Origin: Mercurialis annua
Taxonomy: Eukaryota > Streptophyta > Magnoliopsida > Malpighiales > Euphorbiaceae
Length of the DNA stretch: 64,000 nt
Assembly: GCF_937616625.2 (NCBI RefSeq)
Contig: NC_065570.1
Span: 10,798,001-10,862,000, forward strand
Direction: 5' to 3'
Both the position numbers and the translations under genes were made by a program. Of this stretch, positions 10,117 to 22,766 are shown piece after piece (the stretch's first letter is position 1; each line of letters starts with the position of its first letter). The notes under the pieces were generated by a model that did not search any database, was not told where the DNA came from, and worked only from the letters and a program-made list of their open reading frames with translations.

Positions 10117-13100
10117 ATGCCTCAAATGGAGCGCAAGAAAACCTTCACAATGAATTGGGATGCTCTCGACGACCACGACCACGACGTCGACGATGATCAT
10201 GATCGTTTTTTTGAGACCTATGATCGTCTCTCCTCCTCTGTCTCCCTTGACTTAGCCTCCTCCGCCTCCGATGAAGACGACGATTTCGATGACCCTCGTG
10301 TCTCCTTCGCCTCCGCCATGTCCTCCGTTTCCACCTCCGAATTCAGAAACTACACCGCCCCAGCTTCTGTTTCCGCCGCCGCAATGTCCCCAGATTACGA
10401 TATCTGGATGGCGGCGCCTGGATCGATCAAAGAACGTCGGAAACGTCTGTTCCAAGGCATGGGGTTATCGTCCGAAAAAGAGGTGCTTACAGTTTGTAGT
10501 AAAAAAGACTTAACGTGTGGTGCTTCTGATAATAAAATTTCAAACGGTCATGTTTCTCATGACGCTAACGGCCATGTTCATGCCGGAGAATTACCGAAGC
10601 AAGCGGCGAAAGCCGCTTCGCCGGTGCCAATGAAGGTACTGCTCGTACGTTCCAGGTCTGGTAATGATATAGCCTCATTTTCAGTCGAAAAGAAACGAAA
10701 AGAAGAACTACTCGGAAACGTTTCGAAACAGCGGTTAACTCGAACATCTTCGATGATAATTGTGTCGCATGCTAGAGTATGTTGTTATCAAGATTCCATT
10801 AGTGTTTCACCTAAGACAAGGAGCATGAGACAGAGTGGCAGCTTAGCTCCGATGTTGTCGGATAACAGATTTGGCGCATTTTTCTTGATAAAAAATTTAG
10901 ATACGGGTAAAGAATTCATTGTTAATGAGTATGATCAAGATGGTATGTGGAATAGAGTGAGTGATCTTCAGACAGGGAAGCAATTAACGTTGGAAGAATT
11001 CGAAAAGTGCGTCGGACATTCTCCCGTTGTTAAGGAGTTAATGCGGAGAGAAAACGTCTCGAGGATGAACGGGGAAGTTAGCGGTGACGAAAGAAAAATT
11101 ACCGCGAATTCGTACTTGTCGAAGAGTTTACGAGTGAGCAAGAGACGAGGAGCTGCGTTGTTGAAGAACATAAAAGGCGTGGCACATTCTATGACGATGA
11201 CGGGTTTGAAAGGAAGTGAAAAGGAACGAGAGACTCATTCTCCGACAGCGGAATCTAAATCGAAATCGGGGTGGATGAAGGTGCGACAGACGGGGAAATC
11301 GTATAAGGAATTAAGTGCATTGCATATGTGTCAAGAGATTCAAGCTCATCAAGGGTCAATATGGAGTATTAAGTTCAGTCCGGATGCTAAATTTTTAGCT
11401 AGTGGAGGTGAAGATAGGGTAATTCATATATGGGAAGTTCAAGAATGTGAAATTATGTCACTTAATGAAGGAAATTTACCTCAACTTCATCCGTTCTCAA
11501 ATACACCGAATCTTTGTGAGATTACTCCATATTCTTCTGAAAAGAAAAAGAAGAAGAAAGGCTCTTCTAGCCGGAAAATCAATCCCATACCCGAATATGT
11601 ACATGTGTCCGAAACCGTGTTTTCGCTATCGGAAAAACCTGTCTGTTCCTTGGCAGGCCATCTTGATGATGTTTTGGACTTATCCTGGTCTAGATCTCAG
11701 GTTAGCTATCTCAACTCTCTATGTTGCACGGAAATTTATCGAGTTTTCTATTTTACCATTTTCGTTTTTATCAAAAACTCTAAAATTCTATATATTTATA
11801 AACTATTTTTATAAAAAAAAATAGTGTTTCTTTCCGTTTGTGTGCTACATATGAGACAACAAATACAATTTGGGTTAGCGGAGAATTAAATAATTGTGAT
11901 TTATGCAGCAATTGCTATCATCTTCAATGGACAAAACTGTTAGATTGTGGGACATGGAAACGAAGAGCTGTCTCAAGTTGTTTGCTCATAATGATTATGG
12001 TAAGACGATGAGATATTTGCAAAGTAATTTTGAGGGGTTAAATAATTTCGCAGTTATTCAATTATAACTCTATACGGACTCATTAAGCCATAGCTCAAAT
12101 GGTATAAACGCTAAGCAGTAAGCTGCTAGGTCGTGGGTTCGATTCCTCCCAAAAGCGCTCCCTCCTCCCTAAATTATCAAAAAAAAAAAAAACTCTACAC
12201 GGATAATTACCGAATTATAAAATATTTACTAGTACTTTTTATAAGCTGGTAATCTTCATATAAAAATCATATAACATAATAACTCTTTTCTTTATTTTTT
12301 TTATAATTTGTTAATTGTTTTGTAAAAAAATTATAGTGATAACCGCAAAAACTCTGAAACCCCAATTTAATTGATAGTTTTGGTTTTATAGTAACTTGCA
12401 TACAATTCAATCCGATGGATGACAACTATTTCATAAGTGGGTCACTTGATAACAAGATCAGAATATGGAGCATACCTGATAGACAACTTGTGGATTGGAC
12501 AGATCTTCATGAAATGGTCACTGCTGTTTGCTACACTCCTGATGGCCAGGTTTATATATATTCATCTTTGTACTTTGCTTCTGCTCTATATAGTGTCAAT
12601 TGAAAAAACAAATTAGGGTTAATTGCAAATTAAATCACGAATTTTACCCTAATTTTACAATTACAACACAAATTTTAAAATTTAATAATGTCAGTAGCCA
12701 ACTTTTAACTTTTGACAGATTGGTACACCGATCTAAAAAACATTGACGTGAATATTGTAATGTACCGTCATATATCGTTGCATGATTGGTCAGTTTATCT
12801 ATTTGCCAAAAAATGAAAGTTGGTTGCTGACATTGTTAAGTTTCAAAGTTCGTGTTGTAATTGCAAATTAGTGTAAAGTTCGTGATTTAATTTGCAAAAA
12901 ATTATGAAATTTTTATAATTACAATATAAACTTTAAAATTTGGCAAATTTAATAACTATTTTTTATTTTTTGGCACATCGAAACATCAAGCTATTCTCGG
13001 TTGGAAAAACGCTAATATATTTGCCGGTGTATATTACAATGTTCATATCAACATTTTTTTTCAACATAAAATAGCCCGGTATTTTGATTTACTAAAACAT

Positions 13101-15672
13101 GAAAATTGTATTCTAATTGTGAAATATGCCAAATATTCGTGATTTAATTTGCGTTTAATCTACCCTGAAAAAAAGTGTGTTTAATCCATTTATATAATAT
13201 ACTCTATTGATTATGAGTCTTTATTTTTTTGTTGATTGAAGGGGGCTTTAATTGGTTCACACAAAGGAAGTTGCCGATTGTACAATGTTGAAGGTGTGAA
13301 TTTGAGTCTGTGTGATATTGTGATTCAACTATTTATTAGATGCAAAATTCTGATGATATTTAGCTTCAGATTGCAAACTGAATCAAGCGGAGCAGATTGA
13401 ATTACAGCACAAGAAGCGAGCTAAAAAGATCACGGGTTTCCAGGTAATTTATCTTCTATTATAGGGTTACATATATTTCTGGTTACGAACTATAAACTTT
13501 TTACACAACGGTTACTGAATTATAAAAGGTTACCAAATAGTTATCGAACCATAAGTTTTCTTTTAAAAAAGTTACCGAGTTATAAAAAACTGCGAAGTGA
13601 TTACCGAGTATAGATTTTTTACAAAATGGTTACCGGTTTTTTGATGCAGACAAGATAAAATTAAAGATGTATAATCAGGCATCACGTCGGTAATCATTTT
13701 GTAAACATATAATTATTTTGTAATTATTTTGCATAAAAGTACAAATTCAGTAACTATTTATTACTTTTTATAATTCAGCCATCATTTTATTGAAAAGATA
13801 TTATTCAGTAATCATTTTGATATTTTTTAAAATTCGATAACCATTTTATAAAAATATTATAATTTAGTATCCGCCAAAGTAATTAACAGTCTGTTATACT
13901 ACTACTTTATGATTTGTATTTTAGTATTGTGTAGATGCTAAATTGACAAACTTCATATGCATATAGTTTTGTCCAGGTAATCCATCTGAAGTTCTTGTTA
14001 CTTCCGCCGATTCCAGAATCCGCATTCTGGATGGTTCTGATGTCGTTCACAAATTCCGAGGTACACCTCAAAATCTATACCAATGCGTCTCCTCTATTCC
14101 AATTTTTTTAACTGAGTTGTAAATAAGATATAATCAAACTAAAATAATAATTTAATACGGTTAAACAAAAAACCAAATTTCATTAGTATTTATAAAATAA
14201 TAAAAAAAAGTTCTAGTATTAAATACTCATTGCATATTCATAGAGGGAAAGTTGATATCTAAAAATGCCTTTTGGTATATATTAATAGTTTGGTGTGGTC
14301 AATTTAAAAATTTCATATCAAAAATTGAAACACACAGATTTAACCAAATTGTCAAAAAAAAATATTCGTAACCAAATTTTAATTTACCTTATCAAATTAC
14401 AAGTTTTGTTTAGTTCAGTCGGTTAATTCAGCGGTACCGGAATATTACACACCCCGCTCAAATAAGATCCACTATTCTTCAAATGTAAAATATTATGGGA
14501 GTACAAATCCATGATGACCCGTTTCAGAAAAATATTTGTTTTCATATTTGCAACTAGGTAGTACATACACTTCATCGTGTCCCGTTTCGATTACGTTTCG
14601 GACATTTGACATTTCAGAGACGAAATTGTATCCTTTATATAGGAAATTTTAAACTAACACTGTTTCACCGTATCAGTGTCGTTTGGAAGTATGCACATAA
14701 GATTCTTACATTGAAGTATTTTGTTTCTATTTTTGAAAACGCTTTTGAAATTTCAAAATGCTATATTTATAATTTTATATTTCTATAATAATGTTGCTTC
14801 ATTGTTTTTTTTTGTCCATTTTTATGTTTTTAATTACTGGGTAACATAATAGGAACTCGCTCCATGGTAATAAGAAAATGTTTTTGGTGACAGGTTTTAG
14901 AAATATAAACAGTCAAATATCAGCATCATTCAGTAGTGATGGAAAATACGTAATATGTGCAAGCGAAGATTCACATGTATACGTATGGAAGCGCGACGAG
15001 AGATCCCCGAATTCCAAGACCAAAAGCCTAATCAACAATCGATCGCACGAAAACTTCCAATGCAGAGACGTATCCATGGCGATACCATGGCCCGGTTCTA
15101 TAAAAGGCGATCCGCCATCCCTACAACTCCATTCCAAACGACACTCCAAACGTTTAACAATCTCGCAGACACCTTCATCGTGCGGCTCCCCGACAAAAGA
15201 AGACGCATTATCGCTCAGTAGTCGGAGATACTTTCCGCCTTCTGCGACGGACTCTATGCCTCGAGAAGAAGAGATTTCTTCCGCTGGAAATAGTAAGCGA
15301 CAATTGCCACCTCTACCTCTACCGAAGAAAATTAACAACAACAACAACAATCATCTAGAAAGAACGCTATCGCCCGAAGAAGACCCTGCTTCCATTTCGC
15401 GGTCAGATTCTGATTTCGGTGATTCGTTTAGTACTTCAGCTTCTTCGTCAATAAGGTACGGTGATTCCCCGTCAATTTCCGCAGCTCCATCTTCGAATTC
15501 ATCTTGGTCTTCGTCGTGGTCGTGGTTTGACGGAGGAAGTAGCCACGGAAACCAAATTCACGCAACGGCGTGGGGTATGGTTGTAGTGACAGCTACACTA
15601 GGAGGTGAAATTAGAGCTTATCAGAATTTTGGTTTGCCTCGTAGGATTGGTCGCCAATCAAATTTGTTTTGA
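10117..15672 (+). CDS. Plant WDR44-like WD40-repeat protein, 7 exons, 943 aa
   Basis: Inferred coding exons are 10117-11700, 11909-11999, 12392-12549, 13242-13293, 13370-13443, 13967-14060 and 14894-15672; all introns are GT-AG, phases agree, and the total is 944 codons with the stop. The N-terminal 400 residues are acidic and Ser-rich, with a conserved block at about 250-310 ([20 protein letters not shown]) typical of plant proteins annotated WD repeat-containing 44-like (Arabidopsis At5g24320/At1g64610 type). WD repeats begin near residue 405 ([15 protein letters not shown]). A Lys-rich linker separates repeat 1 from repeat 2. Later repeats end in VRLWDM, IRIWSI, CRLYNV and VYVWKR, then a Ser/Pro-rich tail and a final degenerate repeat ([12 protein letters not shown]). 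It is probably a propeller scaffold; the biochemical role is unknown. The ATG at 10117 was preferred over an upstream in-frame ATG because it opens directly into the conserved ERKKTF segment. Confidence 0.9.
12079..12190 (+). mobile_element. Mini-SINE (tRNA-derived, 112 bp) in WD40 intron 2
   Basis: It has a pol III A-box-like sequence (TAGCTCAAATGG, 12091-12102), a B box (GGGTTCGATTCC, 12135-12146) and a terminal poly(A). The 13 bp flanks AACTCTATACGGA (12066-12078) and AACTCTACACGGA (12191-12203) differ at one base and form a TSD. There is almost no tRNA-unrelated body. A diverged sister copy lies at 16986-17090. Confidence 0.85.
12616..12900. mobile_element. MITE copy (GGGTTAATTGC family) in WD40 intron 3
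   Basis: It starts GGGTTAATTGCAAATTAAAT and ends in the reverse phrase CGTGATTTAATTTGC. It belongs to the family of the 5499-5788 element. The right terminus is eroded, so no TSD is called. Confidence 0.75.
12901..13165. mobile_element. Older, diverged copy of the same MITE family
   Basis: It directly follows the previous copy. Inner phrases such as ATTACAATATAAACTTTAAA and TTTGGCAAAT match the family, and the right side reads CGTGATTTAATTTGCG. With its neighbour it makes up most of intron 3. Confidence 0.55.
13465..13880. repeat. Inverted-repeat element in WD40 intron 5
   Basis: Phrases like GGTTACTGAATTATAAAA on the left reappear inverted on the right (TTCGATAACCATTTTATAAAA). This is a foldback MITE-like structure of another family, related to sequences at 34775-35140 and 44585-44905. 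Ends are not resolved. Confidence 0.55.
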
Positions 15673-16045
15673 GAACTTGTGTATGCAAATTTGGTTTTTG
15701 TATTAGTGAAAAAAAATACAAGCATTGGGCAGGATTTTTGTGCATGGAAGAAATTATTGAGAAAAAACCAATTTGTTTTTATATAGATGAGAAAGAAGAA
15801 TCAAAACTCAGACTCGTAGATGGAATCGAATTTGTGAACAACTTTGGTTTTCTTCAAGTGTAATCAACAAGATCAAAACTAAGTCAAGTCAAGTGTACAA
15901 AGTTAATATTATTTTTTAATAGTTATTCGTTAGCTCTAGTTTATGTTGGAATTTGAGATGTTTAAAATTGAAAGTTTATAGTTATATCAATTTTTAACTT
16001 CTTGTTTTTTTAGTTAGAGGTGTGCAGAAATAGTCATTTAGAATA

Positions 16046-16332
16046 GGGCTAATTGCAAATGCATACACGAACTTTACCCTAATTTGCAATTACAACATAA
16101 ACTTTGAAACTTGACATGTCAGTAACCAACTTTCATTTTTTGGCAAATCGGTACAACAACCAATCACGCAACGACACATGGCGTTATATTACAATGTCTA
16201 CGTTAGTGTTTTTCGTGTTTGGTGTATCGATTTGCCAAAAGTGTAAAGTTGGTTACTAACATTGCCAAGTTTCAAAATTTATGTTGTAATTGCAAATTAG
16301 GGTAAATTTCGTGTATGAATTTGCAAACTGGT
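16046..16332. mobile_element. MITE copy (GGGTTAATTGC family)
   Basis: It begins GGGCTAATTGCAAATGCATA and carries the family phrases TTTGCAATTACAAC and, inverted, GTTGTAATTGCAAATT. The right end is eroded near 16332 and no TSD is called. Confidence 0.75.
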
Positions 16333-16579
16333 TTGATATTATAATAAAAAGAACATTGTTACTTACATTTGTTAGATAATTAATAAGTATTTTGAATATA
16401 TTTAAAAATGATTGATTATAAAACCTGAACAATCGCTAGAAATTTTTGAGAGATCTAACGAAACAAACCACAACACAAATATAAAACCATAAAATTTCTT
16501 TTAAGAAACGATAAATTTCATATCGGAGAACTACATAGTGTAAAGATTTTATTAAATAAATATTGAAATTATATATTGT

Positions 16580-16770
16580 TTAGTATTGATGGTCGGAGAG
16601 AAGATGATTCCGATCGAAATTGGATAATTACTTTTTCCCATCCAAAAATGAAGATGAAAAAAGCTTTTAAAGAGAATGGAGAAGAAAATTTTAAAGAAAA
16701 AAGTACTTATATTGAAGTTCCAATTTCTGCAATAAAACGTACGATAATACCGCTTATTACTACTATCAAG
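16580..16770 (+). pseudogene. Isolated exon-like open block, unidentified
   Basis: A coding-like segment runs open between an acceptor-like TTTAG and a donor-like AA|GTAAGAT. It translates to a charged, non-repetitive peptide (for example DGRREDDSDRNW and FKEKSTYIEVPIS). Composition differs from the AT-rich surroundings. I do not recognise the protein family, and no neighbouring exon was found, so it may be a gene fragment or a chance frame. Confidence 0.4.
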
Positions 16771-16985
16771 TAAGATATTCATTTTAGTGTCAGTAGTATT
16801 TTATTCATTATCGTTACTGCTCTCTTCATTATGATCAAATACCCTAGACTATAGGTTCGTCGCTTCTGGTCAATTGTGTATATATATATATATAATAAAT
16901 TAATTCATTAATACAATTGTTTAAATAGATTTCAATATATATTTAAGTTTTAAAAAATTAAATCAAATTACACTAATTATTTAAA

Positions 16986-17090
16986 ACCAATAAACTATAT
17001 CTCAAATAAATGATATAAGCACTATATAGTAATCTGTTAGGTCGTAAGTCAATTTTCTCCCACAAACATTTCCTCCTCAACTAAAAAAAA
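16986..17090 (+). mobile_element. Mini-SINE, second copy (105 bp)
   Basis: It aligns with the 12079-12190 SINE (TATAAGCAC...GTTAGGTCGTAAGTC against TATAAACGC...GCTAGGTCGTGGGTT), ends in poly(A), and is flanked by an exact 14 bp TSD, ACTAATTATTTAAA (16972-16985 and 17091-17104). Its A and B boxes are decayed. Confidence 0.8.
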
Positions 17091-17541
17091 ACTAATTATT
17101 TAAATTCCTTTATATAAATTCAGTTATAACCTAGACCTATATAAACACAGCTCAACTTAGCCTTATTTAACTTCGTACTTTTTTTTTGAGAAAATTTAAC
17201 TTCGTATTATGTATTATGTCGAGTGAAAAATAGCCAGCTCTTCATTGTACTGAAAATACAATGAAACCAGTCTTGTCCTCTACATTCTCCCATCATTGCT
17301 TTAAGGGGAAAATAATGGTTCCAATCAAAAGATAACATATTTTGACAAATATTGTTACATTAAACAAAACAATTTATATATGCAAATGGAGTTGCTCTAG
17401 CAACGAGGCATAATTTTTCTTGCATTATAATGAGAAATACCCAAAGGATTATTGGCCCCAAAAATACATGAACGGCACTCGCTGTATCCTTCTGCAACCT
17501 CTTAAATAACCATCTCATCCAAATTTAAATCGTAAGCTCTA

Positions 17542-20351
17542 TTAATGAAGGTGTTGGAATAGCTCTGGAAGATGTGCATTTGTAAGCTTAGTCTTCTTGC
17601 TGATTTCTTTCGTCTTCTTCTTTGTTTTTGGCTTCGCGGTAATGCCCTGTACCTGCGCTGCTGCTCTCCTCTTTGTTGTGTTTGTTGCAGGCTTCATCCC
17701 GTTCTTCTGAAGATCCTTCTCAATGTCCAGCATATCACGTGGCAGTTCTATTTGTCGGAATTTCACCTTAATGTCATCGTCCACTTTAATTACAGCCCTC
17801 GGATCATTTGGATATGCGATATCCTCTTGTGAATCGAAATTTGACAGCAACCAAATATCGCCACTAGCTTTCAGTGCCTATCAAATAAAATCAACTTTTT
17901 CAAGTCTCAATCTGATTGACACGGTGAGCTACAAAATTTGGCACCCATCAACAACAAGAAACAAAATGACGTGACATAATATAAGCTCATCATGCCAACA
18001 TCATCACAACGAAAGTAATTCATGAGAAAAGATTTCAGGGAAAGAATGCAGAATACAAGATCTTGATGGTTGATCATTAAAAAAACGCATTTAAGGCTTG
18101 TTTGTGGAAAAAACCGGCGCAACAATTAACTTGGAAAAAAAATCCCAAATTCTGTTTAAGCAGTCAATGATCAATAAATTGCAGAAATAATCTAAATGGA
18201 ACTCTTACCACTGTTATCATGGCTGAGGTAAAGACAGAGAAAGACAGACCAAGATTTAAAAAAAGGGTATAGCCTAATGGAAAAAATTAGAAGAGATGAG
18301 TTTCACCACCTAGAAAAAAAAAAGTGATAAGATAAGGTTTCATGTAATAAAACATGGAAAAAGAGAAGATAAATCTAAAGCAAAGACCACAAAGAAGGAA
18401 ACAAAATCAAGGAGAAGGAAAAAAAATACATTTATCAAAAAGAACGATTCTCAAAATCAATGACAAGAGGACATGTCTCTCCCTTCCAAACAAAGCAATT
18501 TATTCACTGCACAAATTTTTGGTTCAATTATTTTACTAATTCTGAACTTATACCTGTATATCCTCTATCACAGTTGGGTACGCATCCTTAAGATCAATGA
18601 CGGCAATGCCCTCCTTGAATTCCCTTATTTTGTGAAGTAGCTGCTTCTTGTCCTTCAAATCGTGCTTGGACTACAAGCAATTCCAAACATAAAATCTTCT
18701 TCAATATAAGGAAAAAAATTGTTACTATAACAGTAACAATACTTAAATCACTGATTTCAAAAAAAAAAAAAAAAACTTAAATCACTAATCCAAAATGGTG
18801 GTAAGTACCTATAAGAGTTCGAAAGGACTTAACATATTCACCTTGTAAGAGAAGCGCTTCCCATCATAATGCACTTTCGGGTTGTTCCTCAAACTGTCAA
18901 AGACGGCTTTGTTGGAGTTGGCGTCAACATAGCATGCCTCATTTATTTGCTCTGGTGTATAACCTTGCCTTGTCTGAAAACATGCAAAAACATGTTTGTG
19001 AGAAGCTCAAATCTTAATGGTTTATTGCAAAACTTGACCCAGAAAGGCAAAACAGTTTATGCAAAACCTATAATTTCAAAAGAATAACTGTCAAGGACAA
19101 ATAAAAAAAGGTAAAGCACAAAACAATAACAAGGGGGAGAGGAGAATGCATTCCTAACCAGAACAATACACTACCACCAGAAACAAGGAACAGTATCGAG
19201 CAGAATTCATATGAAAAACAAATGAAGAACAATAAATACTTCAACATAACTTCTAAAAGAAAATGATAAAACAGCAGAGAACTGGCAAAAAAATAAGCCG
19301 TGCAAGGTTTAAATTCCTAAATCTATCTTCTCTAGCAATAATCCTTTTAGCCATATATTAAGTACCAATTACAATGAATGAAACAAAACATCAATTCAAT
19401 ACCAACCATATCTCATCCAACAAAAAGAGAGAACAATATACAGCTCACAATGATATGATCTTCACATCGTCTTCATAAAAAGATGTAATGGTCGAAGAAA
19501 GAAGTGGAAGAGTGGGTATTAACCTTGTGCGAATTATATGAAAGTTTCAAAATGGGTACTGAACTTTTTCTTGTTACAAAATGGGTACTGAACTATGTGA
19601 AACGTTACAAAATGGGTACTCTCGGCAACGTTTTGCTGACGTGGCTTCTTCCTTCGTCCAATTACAAGAGAACACGTGGCTAAGAGTACCTATTTTGTAA
19701 TGTTTCGCAGAGTTCAGTACCTATTTTATAACAAAAAAAAAAGTTCAATACCCATTTTGAAACTTTTGCATAGTTCAATACCCTCTTAAGTTTAATAAAT
19801 ACCCTGGAAGAGTCGTTTAACATTTCTTCAAGTTTAAATATGTATCAAAATCAGTAAATTGTGGCAACTTTTTAAAGCAGCAGAAACAAAGACATCAAAC
19901 TTGCAAAGGAGATTCATATTCCCAGCAAAGAATTCAACCGATACTGTGTGACAAAGTCATTTCCCGACAACTACTTAAAACGAACCATAAAGAACATATG
20001 TTTGCGTAACGACTAAGCAAACACCAAAAAAGTCTCTTCAATACAATTTTGAAGCATGTAAATATAAAATGAACAGGTAAAAGATTGAACCTCAAAAAGC
20101 AGGTCAATAACACGCTTGATCTGAGCACCAACAGGACCTTTTCGTATACTATTGATATGTTGAAGCCTTTCTGTATCATTCGAAAATTTGACAGCAGGAG
20201 GCCTTGGAACTATTGGTGCTGCAGGTACGACTTTTGGAGTTACAGTTGCTTTATGCGTTCCTACTCCTGATTTGGCAGCAATGCTTGTTAATGTTGTTTG
20301 ACACTTCTCTTGCTGCTTCTTGAACCTATTCAATTGTTCTTGCAAAGCCAT
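17542..20351 (-). CDS. General transcription factor TFIIE beta subunit, 4 exons, 281 aa
   Basis: Inferred exons on the minus strand are 20351-20091, 18973-18842, 18670-18554 and 17877-17542; every intron is GT-AG and phase 0. The protein is 87+44+39+111 = 281 residues, the usual size of plant TFIIE beta. It starts MALQEQLNRFKKQQEKC, continues with the family block SNDTERLQHINSIR before the first winged-helix region, then KVHYDGKRFSYK, DLKDAYPTV, and a basic C-terminal tail with KRRAAAQVQG. TFIIE beta partners TFIIE alpha at the pre-initiation complex, recruiting TFIIH and helping promoter opening in the nucleus. The start ATG at 20351 is the family start; an acceptor-like TTAG about 12 bp upstream suggests a 5' UTR intron. 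Intron 1 carries a MITE (19514-19804). Confidence 0.95.
19514..19804. mobile_element. Mutator-like MITE, 291 bp, exact 9 bp TSD, in TFIIE beta intron 1
   Basis: The inverted ends begin GGGTATTAA / GGGTATTTATT and the inner arms repeat AAATGGGTACTGAACT in both orientations. The flanks are TGGAAGAGT at 19505-19513 and 19805-19813, an exact 9 bp duplication. It has no coding capacity. Confidence 0.88.
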
Positions 20352-21079
20352 TTTTTTATCCCCTAACCAAACAAAAATCACAAAAACTTATCCATACATC
20401 AAATTTGAAACTTCAACCAAAAAATAGAACAATCAAATATGAAAATTATTAAACATAACCAACAATAATCAGTCCACTTCAACCTCCAATTGCTTAAACA
20501 TCACAGCAAAACTTTTAATTTCACTGATGAGTTGAGTCCAAATCCTAAATTTTTCAAGTTACGTAATAACTATAAAGTGATTGGTATTAGACATAGATGT
20601 ATTTATTTATATTATATTTAGTTACGTATATCGGTTAATAATACTACATATTTGATCAAAGAGAAGAACCTTCTCACAGCGATACTTGATCACAATATCC
20701 GTCTCTCTTTCTCTCTCCTGCCCGACACTCGCATGCAGTAACAGCCAAGGACTCTGATACATATAGAGGAAGACCTGTAGACTATCAGTTTCAGACTAAA
20801 ACCTCTAATACTGAATCAACTCAAATACTTTTTGTTGCAATATACATAAACCATCAAATAGCTCAATATCAACTCAAAGAGTCATATTTTCTACTAAAAG
20901 TTTTCCATCATACATGTAAAAGAACTCCTAGCTATACAAGTGGAACATGAGACATAACAAGTCCAAAAGATCAAAATAATAACAAAACAGTGATCTCCCA
21001 ACAAAATCCATACGTAATAAAAACAATAATCCTCTTCAAGATAACTCAAATATGCACACATGTTCAAGGATAACCCTAA

Positions 21080-21393
21080 CGTTGATTATTAAATCCAAAA
21101 AATTTCACTTTGAATCGGATGCCCAATTGGTCGTTAATCGTCTCGCTCAAACACAGGAAACTTTTGATTAAGGCCAAATTATTGCAGAAGACATAGTGTT
21201 GTTAGGTATACAATTAGATGATTGTAGTTTCGGGTATGTCCACAGAACCGGAAAAGTTTTAGATCATGATTTAGCTAAATAGGGATTACAACAAGGGACT
21301 GATTTTAGTTCAAATAGATCCATAGCTCTAATTAACTAGTTGTAATATCTGATTTTATGGTTTAATAAAATCCCCCTTTTCCTCTAAAAAAAA
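21080..21393 (+). mobile_element. 5'-truncated LINE 3' fragment with poly(A) and TSD
   Basis: Its plus strand encodes a decayed RNase H-like segment (ESDAQLVVNRLAQ, VHRTGKVLDHDLAK) with in-frame stops, then AATAAA and poly(A). Flanks AAGGATAACCCTAA (21066-21079) and AAGGATAGCCCTAA (21394-21407) form a 14 bp TSD with one mismatch, the pattern of a 5'-truncated L1-type insertion. Confidence 0.8.
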
Positions 21394-22598
21394 AAGGATA
21401 GCCCTAATACAGTTGTAAAACAAAACCTAAAGGCCAAGAACAAATAGTAAATTCCAAATGTTATTAAAACAAATCCACATAAAAGTTAGATTGCATTCAC
21501 TTAAAAAAAATACAGATTTACATACGAATGATTCATCAAAGTGTTACAACCTGAACGATTATCTGATATAAAAGATATTCTCAAAAACAGAATCTTGATA
21601 CAATAGATGGGGATCATATGCTGCATTATAGAGCTTACAATGCAAATGGCACATGCATGTAACGTTCAACAACCGAACCATCAAGTGCCAAAATTAACAT
21701 GCAGCCTCCAAGCCGGAAAGTAGGATGAGGGAAATTGTTGAATAACGGTAAGCAAACAAATGAAAATAAATTTAATCAAACACATACATTCTAGAGAGCC
21801 TACTTTACCTTATCTTTTCTATTACTAGTTTACTTATTGAGATGCGGACTAAGTAGTAGCCTTTACAAAGTTTATGAATTAACAAAAGAAAACTATACCA
21901 CAAAATCAGATATATAGAAGGAAATCGTAAAATTAGAAATGAGAATACTTGTAAGTAAAAGTAAGAAAACAAAACCCAGCAAGAGTGAACAAAAATTGCA
22001 GAGATATATCTCAGCCAAATAATCTGATCATATTGCACCCAAGGCAATATATATTGAGTTAGTACCGCCTAGCATTTTTAATTATCCTAACCCAACCTGC
22101 AGGGTCTCTCTTCAAAAAACTAATAAGCTCCAAGTGACTTGAAAGCCTAAAACTAAAATAACGATTTACAAAAAATACCCAAAAAACCTAAAGGCCTAGA
22201 GAAGAAAAACAATGATTTCCCTAGCATTTTACATAGAACAAAGGATCAAATCTCACCCCCTCAACTCGGCACAAAATATCAACTAAGTAATTCTCAGTGA
22301 AACAGATCAAAAGACCCCGTAATTATGCCATTTTGGATCAATTATCCCCTCACCCAATCTCAGCTCATACGTGTCTCTCGCGCGCGCACTTATTTATTCT
22401 TTCTTTCTATTAAAATCGTTATCTCAGATGAAATATCATCAACTCTCACAATAAACTATTAAGTGCTATTAACAAATTTACACAGACACATATAAATTAA
22501 AGGCTATGTAAGAGAGGATTGTTCACAGTTAAAAAAATAGCAACAATTCTTCAATGAGGATTGACAAGATGAGCTTGGCAGTGAGTGTACTTACGGGA

Positions 22599-22671
22599 TG
22601 AATAAATTATACACAAACTGAAATTAAATTAATTAGGGTTAATGAATAAATTATACACAAACTGAAATTAA
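22599..22671. repeat. Tandem 44 bp duplication
   Basis: TGAATAAATTATACACAAAC and the following bases occur at 22599 and 22643. The spacing is 44 bp with near-identical copies. Confidence 0.7.
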
Positions 22672-22766
22672 CAAAGCAATTAACAAATTAAAATAAAAAG
22701 TAACATATCAATCAAGAAATTAAATCAAGAAACGAGTTGACAAAAAAGTAAACAAAGGAAAGAAAA

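Larger units (their letters stand above)
15673..17541. other. Intergenic region between convergent WD40 and TFIIE beta genes
   Basis: This stretch holds the 3' flanks of two convergent genes, a MITE (16046-16332), an isolated exon-like block (16580-16770) and a SINE (16986-17090). A short TA dinucleotide tract sits near 16880. No complete gene is seen. Confidence 0.65.
20352..22766. other. 5' flank or 5' UTR intron of TFIIE beta
   Basis: No coding gene is seen. It contains a truncated LINE (21080-21393) and a 44 bp tandem duplication at about 22599-22671. It could be the first, noncoding intron of TFIIE beta if the GC-rich block at 22767-22945 is its first exon. Confidence 0.4.

Noticed and set aside
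12079..12190. Possible functional tRNA gene because of A and B boxes
   Set aside because: It cannot fold into a full cloverleaf by eye, carries poly(A) and a TSD, and has a sister copy, so it is a SINE.
14913..15350. 145-codon minus-strand frame in the WD40 last exon
   Set aside because: Antisense shadow in a Ser/Pro-rich coding exon; no family recognised.
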